This document shows positions 55,465 through 63,211 of a DNA stretch of 64,000 bases, piece by piece (position 1 is the first letter of the stretch; each line of letters starts with the position of its first letter). Where the stretch lies: positions 6,219,895 to 6,283,894 of the forward strand of contig OZ035964.1 of NCBI GenBank assembly GCA_964034945.1, written 5' to 3'. This DNA comes from Chrysopilus asiliformis. Taxonomy: Eukaryota; Arthropoda; Insecta; Diptera; Rhagionidae. The position numbers were made by a program, and so were the translations under genes. The notes under the pieces were generated by a model. The model had not been told where the DNA came from. It did no database searches and saw only the letters and a list, made by a program, of their open reading frames with translations.

Positions 55465-55597
55465 GTGCATGCTTAGATTAGCCGATCCAGGCGCCAGGCC
55501 AGGAACGAAACTGTCAAAATTACCCCCCACTTCCTCGTCTTGCCAGTAATTTTGACAGTTTCGTCCAGTGCCTGGATCGGCTAATCTAAACAGGCAC
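55465..55597. mobile_element. inverted-repeat MITE (133 bp) in family B
   Basis: Arms GTGCATGCTTAGATTAGCCG and a right end CGGCTAATCTAAACAGGCAC; inner CGAAACTGTCAAAATTAC and complement. AAA lies on both sides (55,462-55,464, 55,598-55,600), and removal restores GTGAAACCAAAGGGTAT, the family B sequence. Duplication of 3 bp is consistent but low in information. Confidence 0.85.
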
Positions 55598-55666
55598 AAA
55601 GGGTATATCAAATTCGCCTTACCGTTTGCAATGAATGAATTACACCAGTGTGTTTAGAATGAATGT

Positions 55667-56211
55667 ATGTTCAGAATGGTTCCAACATAGGCATACGGAA
55701 AAGTAGCGCGAGGGGTGGGGGGAGTAAGGGGAGGGGGTAAAGTGATTTCGAAACTTAGTTTTTGCGCTATATTACTCTTTCGCGGGGAAACTGCCGAGCC
55801 CAGTGGCCTGAAATTTGGCATAGATGTTCGTCGGGGGTCCGGCCCGAACAACAACTCATTAAAAAGTAGCGCGAGTGGTGGGGGGAGTAAGGGGAGGGGG
55901 TAAAGTGATTTCGAAACTTAGTTTTTGCGCTATGTTACCATTTCGCGGGGAAACTACCGCGCCGATTGGCCTGAAATTTGGCATAGATGTTCGTTGGGGG
56001 TCTAGCCCCAATATAGACAGATTAAAAAGTAGCCCGAGGGGTGGGGGGAGTAAGGGGAGGGGGTAAAGTTATCTCGAAACTTAGCTCTTCCTCTTTATTA
56101 CCCTTTCGCGAGGAAACTACTGAACCGATTGGCCTGAAGTTTAGCTCCAACATAGACCATAAAAAAAATTTTGAAAAAACTTAACCCGGCAACGACGGGT
56201 ATGCAAGCTAG
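55667..56211 (+). mobile_element. Helitron-like element with three internal tandem units, copy 4
   Basis: Truncated at the 5' end (begins near GGTTCCAACATAGGCATACG). A unit of about 164 bp, from AAAAGTAGCGCGAG to the TAGCCCCAATATAGAC line, is present three times before the normal 3' end (AACCCGGCAACGACGGGTAT, GCAAGCTAG). Other copies in the window have one unit, so this is an internal amplification. Confidence 0.88.
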
Positions 56212-56400
56212 TTCTACATAAAACTCCCATGCATCAAAATCCGATTGGAATAAATTTAAAAAAAATCTTATTGGAAAGTTTGATTTCAAAGTGGAATTTT
56301 GGTACAACTGTTCGCCGTTCACTTAAACTTCGAACAATGCCACATCACCATACGGGTTTTCAATAAATGCCAGATTGGCAATTAAAGCTTTTGTTGTTTT

Positions 56401-57050
56401 CTTTTGATTTTACTTTCTTACACCTTACACCAAGTAAGTAAAGAGTGACCAATTGCCAATTGATAAGAGGACATTCAGGTTTAAAAAGTGACAAATTTTT
56501 CAAAGGGTGACATTTGGGAGACATCAGGGGCGTAAATAAGGGTAGGAGGGGGGGGGGGGGGGGGGGGGGGGCAGTTTGGGGATATTGCCAGATATGACAA
56601 TTTATCGTCATTTGGACGTTTTTAACAAAAAAAATGCTAAAAAAAATTTCCGCGACATTTTTTGTGTCAATAAAAAAACATTTTTTGTGTCAACGTTTTT
56701 CGGGCCCTTCTGACGATTGACCATTTTCAATTCAATTCTGAGCGAATTTGACAATTTGGAGGAAAAAAAACCGGAAATCGTTATTTCGTTAAGTTACGAT
56801 AACGTTTTCCATCCCTGGGAATTTTCTTTTGATGTGAACGGGAGTGCAAGTTTACGAGTACAACTAGGTTTGGGGGGGGGGTATTGAATCCTCAAGTCAA
56901 ATCTGCTGCCGTGCTATTTTTTTTTTGCTCGAATGCTCTGTCCAGTAGTACATAATATAGGTCTCTGATTGGATTACAGTATAGGTCCAGTGTAATCCAA
57001 TTTTGATTGGAATTTAATCCATGATTTTTGACCGTGTAAAAGCAGGAAAG
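56401..57050. other. spacer with poly-G run and repeat fragments
   Basis: A run of 24 G at 56,548-56,571 and ten G at about 56,873-56,882. GGTTTTTCGGGCC-type sequence and GATAACGTTTTCCATCCCTG (56,797-56,816) resemble an element end whose relative is near 59,803-59,825. The segment 56,974-57,045 repeats 21,136-21,200. Confidence 0.5.
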
Positions 57051-58486
57051 TAGGAGAAAAGTAAAAACCTTGTAATCGTGTCAAAAGTACAACAAATCAA
57101 CGTGTCTGGCATTACTGTTTCGATGCTGGCTCAATTATGCCATATTTAAGCTTGTTTGTCGTGTGCGTTGCTATTTGGGTCTTGTTATTGTTTTCGATGG
57201 CCATAAGAGTTGTGATGACGACGGCTCTGTATTTGCGGAATCCAACAGCGATGCGACAGATTCCGTACACGGATTTCAGCCCGACGTCGTATTCGATTTG
57301 TTAACGCATCCGATTTTTGTTTTGCTGGTACGCTGATGTGTTGCGGCTCTCCATCGGTCTCACATTACTCTCCGCTGAGTGGAAAATTTATCTCCGGCTG
57401 GCATAGTGGGCTCATCGGTGACAGAGAGCGTGCGACGGTGCTCTATTGGCGCAGTTGGCGGGTGAATTTTGTTGTACTCAAACTCAATTGGGAGCGAGCG
57501 ATATTACAAAACGCGCCAATTTACACTCGCTGTTTGCTGAATGGCAGCGATAGCGGCAGCGGCAGCAAACATTGGCATTTTTAGAGTTGCGCTTACATTA
57601 TTAGCTCGGCATCTATGCTGCTCATGCAGCACCCCCAACTTTTTTTTATTGTCGCTAATGTTTTATGCGAATGTATGCCAATGCCTAGGTATGTTATGTT
57701 GCCACCAGTCAGTCGTTGTTGTTGTTGTTTTTCTTCGTCTTTAACATCTCTGGGCTTTGCACTGCTCTACTTTGTCCTGTAAATTGGGACTGAATCGGTA
57801 AATTGGGTTGGGACCTGGTCTGGGACGGCATCAATCTTATCCTCTTTGTTACACGTATTTACGTGCCAATTTACCATCTCATTTCTCATTTGTGTCTTCC
57901 TTTTTCTAGATATAATTACTGGAGCTGAGATGATTGTCAATGCGAGTTAATTTCATCGTTTTGTTGTTGTTGTTATTGGATTTTTATGCAGCCCTTTTTC
58001 AATTAATGGGCAACGGCCAATGACTAAAAATTGGCTGGCACTCCGGCCGTTGAGGACGACGACGACGACGACAACGACGATGACGCTTCGACGCCGTGAT
58101 TAAGAGTTGCGGATCAGGTTTTAGATATAAAAAAAATCTCATCGGTACCACAAAATGATACAAAATGTATAAATGCAGCCAAACATAAACGCCATAAAAC
58201 AATAAAACATGTTGGTTTAAAAAGGGCAGTAAATTTCATTGTACGAGAATTCCGATTGGCCAATGATGATTATGAGACGATGGCCAGGTTATTCAGGTAC
58301 AAATAGTTATATGCAAAAGTTTTGCAAATGGGGAAATATTTCGAAAAAGGAGGAAACTAAAATGATTTAAACATTAATTCTTGTATAATTTCTGAATATT
58401 TGCCACCACGCCCATCATTTAAATAAATTTAATTATCGACTAATTGTGATCTTTGTGCCATGCTAATATTTTTTTTAATGGACATA
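57051..58486. other. unique GC-richer spacer
   Basis: Appears unique. A plus frame at 57,336-57,584 (ATG, 82 codons) and GCAGCGATAGCGGCAGCGG near 57,542 stand out, but no domain is recognisable and no matching splice sites are evident. (GTT)n at 57,716-57,730 and (GAC)n at 58,054-58,080. Could contain regulatory sequence. Confidence 0.35.
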
Positions 58487-58702
58487 CAGTCAAAGTTCTC
58501 TAACTTGAAATCCCTGTAATTCGGATTTTCCTCTAACCCGAATTTCTTAATCTTTTCGAGCGCAGTTCCCTTCGATTTTTCTTGAAATTTTTAGTTTGTT
58601 TTAAAAACTTCGAAAAACGTTTCAATTTCTCTAACTCGAAATTCCTCGAACTCGAAACAATTTTGATGGCAGCAGACAATTCGAGTTAGTGGACTTTAAC
58701 TG
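58487..58702. mobile_element. pogo/Tigger-like element (216 bp)
   Basis: CAGTCAAAGTTCTCTAACTT start and GAGTTAGTGGACTTTAACTG end, with TA at 58,485-58,486 and 58,703-58,704. Internal text repeats the CTCTAACTCGAAATTCC theme in both orientations. No transposase. Distinct family from 12,496-12,595. Confidence 0.88.
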
Positions 58703-58737
58703 TATTTTTAACACTCTAACTGCCACGGCAGTTTTAA

Positions 58738-58965
58738 TTCTCTAACCGGAATATTTCCGAAGAAAATTCACCAAAATATGACTTTCAACTTGCAGACCGT
58801 AACCAAGACAACGTACAGGGCTAAATTTTGTACAGCATGTAAAGCGATAACTCACGAAAGTCAGTGTAACACGTTCCGGCGATTTCCGGCGATTAAAATT
58901 GTTACCCGTTACAAACAAGCGAATTCCCTGAAACCCGCCTTTTGTCGGACATTCCGGCTAGAGGG
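58738..58965. mobile_element. piggyBac-like MITE, copy 2 (228 bp), nested
   Basis: TTCTCTAACCGGAATATTTC to CCGGCTAGAGGG with TTAA at 58,734-58,737 and 58,966-58,969. Over 90 percent similar by eye to 2637-2867. The 5' terminus has mutated from CCCTCTAA to TTCTCTAA. Confidence 0.9.
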
Positions 58966-59059
58966 TTAAGCCTTTTTCGAATATTTAGTTGTCAGTCAAA
59001 AAGGATGCACTAAGAGACAAAAAATTGTAACAAAATTATACCTAAATGTTATTTTATTA

Positions 59060-59307
59060 CAGTAATCCCTCCAACTGCGCGGTAGATACGTTCCACAAAA
59101 AGAGCGCGCAAACCGAAACCGCGCACTGTGAGCCCTACTTTGTATGAAATTTTGGGGTTAGGAACATGTTTTTTAAACGAAAATTATAAAAAAAAACCGC
59201 GCAGCTGCGAAATTTTTACCGCGCAGTTCGAAATTTTTGTATTAAAAACTTAACCGCGCAGCTGCGAAACCGCGCAGCTAGAAACCGCGCAGTTGGAGGG
59301 ATTACTG
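59060..59307. mobile_element. pogo/Tigger-like element (248 bp), nested
   Basis: CAGTAATCCCTCCAACTGCG start and GCAGTTGGAGGGATTACTG end, perfect termini, with TA at 59,058-59,059 and 59,308-59,309. Several internal ACCGCGCAG motifs. Third distinct CAGT/TA family in the window. Confidence 0.93.
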
Positions 59308-59479
59308 TACCATAAAATGTGTGCAACTACATAGAATCGTTGCGGTTGCAGCGGACACTTTAATAATTTTCATTGTGGCCGTTGTGTACAGTTAGGTGTC
59401 AGGTCTTTTTGACTGACGTGGCAGTTAGAGTGTTAATATCTTCTTTTTTTCTAAAGCAGATATTTTTCTAAAGAGATAA

Positions 59480-59580
59480 AACTAGAAAAAAAGGAGATAT
59501 TAACACTCTAACTGCCACGTCAATCAAAAAGTTGACTGACGTGGCAGTTAGAGTGTTAATATCTCCTGTTTTTCTAGTTT
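59480..59580. repeat. ~100-bp near-perfect palindrome of piggyBac-like ends
   Basis: AACTAGAAAAAAAGGAGATA, TTAACACTCTAACTGCCACG, a short centre near AAAAAGTTGACTG, then the mirror image ending TTTTTCTAGTTT. The core is the same CACTCTAACTGCC terminus that bounds 58,712-59,432, so two element ends sit head to head with matching flanks. Confidence 0.9.
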
Positions 59581-60229
59581 TTTTAATCCAATTTTTATTG
59601 ATGGTGGCCTTTATTACATTCTAAACCAGGCGCAATCTTCCCAGTAAATTTCTCAGCTAAATTTTACCAGAGAAATTCAGAAAATGTTGTTATTTTTACA
59701 ACATTTGTATGTTGTTGTTGGTTGAAAATGTTGTTATTTTCCCAGTAAAATTTACTGAACGACAGTAAAACTTGCTGAAATACTTGTAAATTTTACTAAA
59801 AATAACCAGGATGGGAAACGTTACATTCACATAATGAAATAAAGATTTTCCGGCTTTTCTTTGCCTCAAGAAATTTATATATATTTAAGAAAGCACTTAT
59901 ACCTTATGTTAAAATTAGTTTTTAAGAATAAGATTTACGTAAAATTATAATGCAAAATTGTGAATTAAGTAGTAAGAATTACTAAATAAATAATCTATCT
60001 ATCTATCTATCTATCAAAATTGCGTTATAACGTTACAGAAATTTAATTTCGTTACAATAACGAAAAACGTAACGAAACCCGATAAAAATGATTTCGTTTT
60101 TTCATTATTTATTTATTTTTGCTTTATTTTATTTTTTTTTTATTATTTTTTTTGTGAAATGCTCCACAAACGGTCATCCAGTATAACCCCACAGACCTAC
60201 CATCTGCGTAAAATATAATTAAAAATAAT
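59581..60229. repeat. AT-rich spacer with repeat ends and (TATC)n
   Basis: AACCAGGATGGGAAACGTTA at 59,805-59,824 and ACGTAACGAAACCCG near 60,070 resemble ends of an element related to 56.8 kb and 4.85-4.91 kb (ATTTCGTTAC motifs). (ATCT)n lies at 59,993-60,016. No gene. Confidence 0.5.
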
Positions 60230-60699
60230 TAAAAAAATAATATTTTGAATCCGGTTTTTAGAAATTCAAGGCTTGAATTAGAAGGTCTTGCAAGAATATC
60301 ATTTTCCCACTTTTCGTGGGGAAAAATTGCATTTTTTTGGGGGGTTTCGGGGTCGTTGATCACGAATCCGGTGTTAGATTTTCAAAATTCGAAACGGAAG
60401 GTCCTGTAAGGATAACGCAAATTTCCTTTTCCCCATTTTTCCCGGGAAAAAATGGCTTTCGAAGCCGCTGATCATGAATCTGGTGTTAGACTTACCCGGC
60501 CCTTACACGCGTCTGTAGAGCTGACACAGTCGCTGACACAGTCTCATGTAAATGCACTGACTGCCAGTTCGCTAAATGTATTTCAATGCGTTGTCAGTAA
60601 TTTGACATTTGAAGTCTGTGCTACTGACAGACTTTATAGTCGCGTGTAAGGGCCGGTTAATTCGCAATGGAGAGTCCCGCAAGGATAAGATTTTTCTCA
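60230..60699 (-). repeat. family C-like repeat, copy 3 (interrupted)
   Basis: Reverse-oriented paragraphs with GATCACGAATCCGGTGTTAG, AAGGTCCTGTAAGGATAACG and CCCCATTTTTCCCGGG. It is split at GGTGTTAGAC by the TTA-flanked MITE, resuming with CAATGGAGAGTCCCGCAAGG. Confidence 0.65.
60495..60656. mobile_element. TTA-flanked MITE family, copy 3 (162 bp)
   Basis: CCCGGCCCTTACACGCG to GTGTAAGGGCCGG, with TTA at 60,492-60,494 and 60,657-60,659. Has a small tandem duplication (GACACAGTCGCTGACACAGTC) relative to copy 2. Confidence 0.9.
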
Positions 60700-60786
60700 A
60701 AAGTTTTTAAGTTCTTTCCGGCTTTTTTCCGTATTCTAAAACTTATACAAAAAACTTAACCCGGCAACGACGGGTGTGCAAGCTAG
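60700..60786 (+). mobile_element. Helitron-like solo 3' end
   Basis: AAGTTTTTAAGTTCTTTCCG, then AACTTAACCCGGCAACGACG and GTGCAAGCTAG. Matches the last 85 bases of the copy at 31,565-31,944, including the same subfamily-specific insert. Confidence 0.88.
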
Positions 60787-60861
60787 TAAAATATAAAATT
60801 TATACAAATTTCACTTGAACAACATAATGAAACACTAAAAACAAGAAATACGAAGTCTTAA

Positions 60862-61333
60862 CCCTCTAGTAGGCCAATTTGTTTTAATGAGAAACAATTG
60901 AGGCGTTAAAAGCTAGAGTGGACCAACCCACATGTCGAAATCGTGAATTTTTTTGTGTTTGAATCACTATTGCGAGTGAGTTTTTAGATAACAATGTTTG
61001 GACGCACAAAAGAACATTTCAACATTGAGTATTAAAGTCCACAGAATGTTTTTTCTTTCCAAAAATTTTCAGTCAATAATAGTACAAAAGTGGAAAAGCT
61101 TCAAAAACTCGATTATGTGGCTTGGTCCCGTCTAGCTTTTAACGCCTCAATTAGAGTAGGTTTAATTGTACTTCAGGAAACCCATAACGGAAACCCTTTT
61201 GTCCCTAGGTAGTTGTTTGAGTTGCCAGCAGGTTGGAAAAGAGAGTGTATCTAGAGATACACTTGTTGGGACCGGGGGTTGTTAATTAGAAAAATCTAAG
61301 CTGTATCTGTAGATACATTTGCCTACTAGAGGG
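60862..61333. mobile_element. piggyBac-like element with CCCTCTAGTAGGC termini (472 bp)
   Basis: Perfect 13-bp termini CCCTCTAGTAGGC / GCCTACTAGAGGG with TTAA at 60,858-60,861 and 61,334-61,337. Half of its length is the nested Sola-like MITE at 60,900-61,148; without it the element is about 220 bp. Contains internal GTGTATCTAGAGATACAC palindrome. Confidence 0.92.
60900..61148. mobile_element. GAGGCG-TIR MITE (Sola-like?), copy 4, nested
   Basis: GAGGCGTTAAAAGCTAGAGT to TCTAGCTTTTAACGCCTC, with AATT duplicated at 60,896-60,899 and 61,149-61,152. Inserted inside a piggyBac-like element. Confidence 0.93.
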
Positions 61334-61337
61334 TTAA

Positions 61338-61835
61338 CTCACGCCTTAAGAAACCCCAACGTTTGATCTGAATCGTGACTTGCACTCAAAAAAGCCCTTC
61401 TCAAAAAAAAAACAAAAAAACAAAAAAAAAAGAAACTAAAACAAGTGACATTGTTTTGTAATGGTCAAATTAACAAAATATGGTAACGGATCGCGTTAAG
61501 AACATTTTTCGATAATTTTGATTAATGGGATGCTTTATTTTAACGATTTTTAAAGGTCTTTTCCGGTAATAGATCATGAAATTGCAAAGTTCTGCAGCCA
61601 ACTTCACAATCTCAAATCTTTGGAAAACCCGATTTCACTTTTTGCCCGATTTCATCAGAATTTTTTTCCTAAGTGGTACTTAGAAGATGTGTGTGCGTTT
61701 TAAAAGTTTTTTTGTGAAAGAAGGGCATTAAAGTAATACTCTCGTGTCATTTTGAAATCGGATTAAATTGTTAAACGCAAATAAAGTGCAAAAACGTCCA
61801 ACGTTTGACGTTTCTCGACTAGTGTTGCTCTAAAT
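61338..61835. other. AT-rich spacer
   Basis: Poly-A and CAAAA runs at 61,398-61,432. No recognised element or gene. Confidence 0.45.
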
Positions 61836-62138
61836 CAGGCATCGTCAGCTAGTGGCTCGGCTGGCTCATCACACAGATGGGCTTTAACAGCGTAGCCACT
61901 ATAATCGACCTTTTATTGTATGCTGTAATGCTCGTGTGTGCGGCTTCGGATCGCAGGAATAAAACGAATCGTGCTTTGAGTTGGAATCGGGACATTATTA
62001 GCATGACGCATTTCATTTTAAATCAGTTCGTGTCAAGCCATTGCCGTGGAAGGTTGTGTTTCATTGAACTGTATTTTAATTTGTAGTGGTTATAAATTTT
62101 GATTGTAAAGGTAGCGACAGTTACTTTGATGGCCCCTG
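61836..62138. mobile_element. hAT-like MITE, copy 2 (303 bp)
   Basis: CAGGCATCGTCAGCTAGTGG start and ACTTTGATGGCCCCTG end, short imperfect inverted repeats (CAGGSNTCRTCA type), exact 8-bp duplication CTCTAAAT at 61,828-61,835 and 62,139-62,146. The 69-codon frame inside is not convincing. Confidence 0.92.
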
Positions 62139-62500
62139 CTCTAAATAATGCTTGTAATTCGTCCTCAACACATGCCAACTACCGTCAGCATTGATAGTCC
62201 GGTAATAGGATGCTTTATCTTATGACATGTCATATAGGGTATAAAAATCTGAAATATCTCGATAACGGTAAAAGATATCGATTTACGGCAAAAGGCAAAA
62301 ATGTAGGGAATTTTAATAACTTTAATTTTGCCTTTCAGTATTTTTACGAGAAACCGTTAGTTTGTGAGCAATTCGCAAATTTTTTTTAAAAATATTTTTA
62401 ATGATAATAACTCGATAACGGTGAAATATATCGAATAACGGTAAATGACAAAATTACGGAAAACATTATTATCTTCAATTTATCTCATATACACCCATAC
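62139..62500 (-). repeat. family A fragment
   Basis: Reverse 3' paragraphs only: CTGAAATATCTCGATAACGG at 62,250, GATATCGATTTACGGCAAAA, AAACCGTTAGTTTGTGAGC, ACTCGATAACGGTGAAATAT. No array. Confidence 0.75.
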
Positions 62501-62995
62501 TTCGATATACGGCCGAGATTGGTTCCGAAAATTTAGGCCGTATATCGAAACACCGGCTTTTTTTTTTTGTAATGAATTTAAATCGGACTTTGTTTTAGCC
62601 AGATTCGCTCTATTTTTCGAGATACGGAAAAGAAAATCTTCGAAGCAACTTTTTTGATATCGAAAATATTTTGTTTTTGGTATCTCAAGAAGTCGATCGA
62701 ATTTTGCGTAAGCAAATTTCGACTCAGCGCCAGCGACGTCAAAATACCCTAAAATTCGATATCCACTGCTACCAGAACTATTCAATATTGTAACAAATTT
62801 GGTTAATAAATGACTGCTGCCGACCGAACATTGATATTTATTTGACAACAATCCAATATTCTACATAACGGTACTCATGGGAAAGTGAAGATTTGTACGT
62901 TATAAACGGAAATCCGTTATAGAAAAACGACTTAAATGAAAAATGCTTCTAGGGACTTTAGAATGGGTGCGTTATAAGCGAAAGTACGGTACAAT
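62501..62995. repeat. decayed inverted-repeat pieces
   Basis: TTCGATATACGGCCGAGA at 62,500 faces GGCCGTATATCGAA at 62,537; 62,600-62,770 is the reverse relative of 6,300-6,460. The segment 62,866-62,990 has facing CGTTATAAACGG / CGTTATAAGCG and GGTACTCATGG / AAAGTACGGTA motifs, possibly another TA-type MITE. Boundaries uncertain. Confidence 0.55.
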
Positions 62996-63136
62996 GGAGT
63001 CCGTTATAACCGAAGGAGAGCCAAATACGAGCATAATACCATCCCGATGAGCGCCCGCCAATATGCAGTTCGACATCCCTGCTGCAGGAGATGTTAAATA
63101 AGATTTGATGATTAGCCGAAGAAAAACGACTCTTAC

Positions 63137-63211
63137 CTCAAGCATAGATGGAGTATGTCCTGGCGAGACGTAGGGACAGTGACCCAACATGGGCTTCATC
63201 ATTAACATCAT
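63137..63211 (-). CDS. candidate first coding exon ending at a consensus donor
   Basis: From the minus-strand ATG at 63,211 a 25-codon frame (containing KPMLGHCPYVSPGHTPSM) ends exactly at CTTGAG|GTAAGAG, a near-consensus insect donor. Pro/His/Ser-rich text and apparently unique, balanced-composition DNA make it protein-like. The frame also continues upstream without ATG to 63,283. No family recognised. If real, the following intron extends leftward into this window. Confidence 0.35.

Larger units (their letters stand above)
55441..56400 (+). repeat. family B repeat, broken by two insertions
   Basis: TTGGTGAAACCAAA at 55,451, then an inserted MITE, AAAGGGTATATCAAATTCGC, TTACCGTTTGCAATG, ATTACACCAGTGTGTTTAG, then a Helitron-like block (55,667-56,211), then GCATCAAAATCCGATTGG and CACCATACGGGTTTTC with CCAGATTGGCAATTAAAGC, all in the order of 19,732-20,293. 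Confidence 0.82.
58712..59432. mobile_element. piggyBac-like element with CACTCTAACTGCC termini, carrying two nested elements
   Basis: CACTCTAACTGCCACGGCAG start and CTGACGTGGCAGTTAGAGTG end, flanked by TTAA at 58,708-58,711 and 59,433-59,436. Inside are a second piggyBac-like MITE (58,738-58,965) and a pogo-like element (59,060-59,307). The nested pieces account for about two thirds of the length. Confidence 0.85.

Noticed and set aside
59993..60016. (ATCT)n run as a possible telomere-like or functional motif
   Set aside because: Only about six units; an ordinary microsatellite, possibly the tail of a retroelement.
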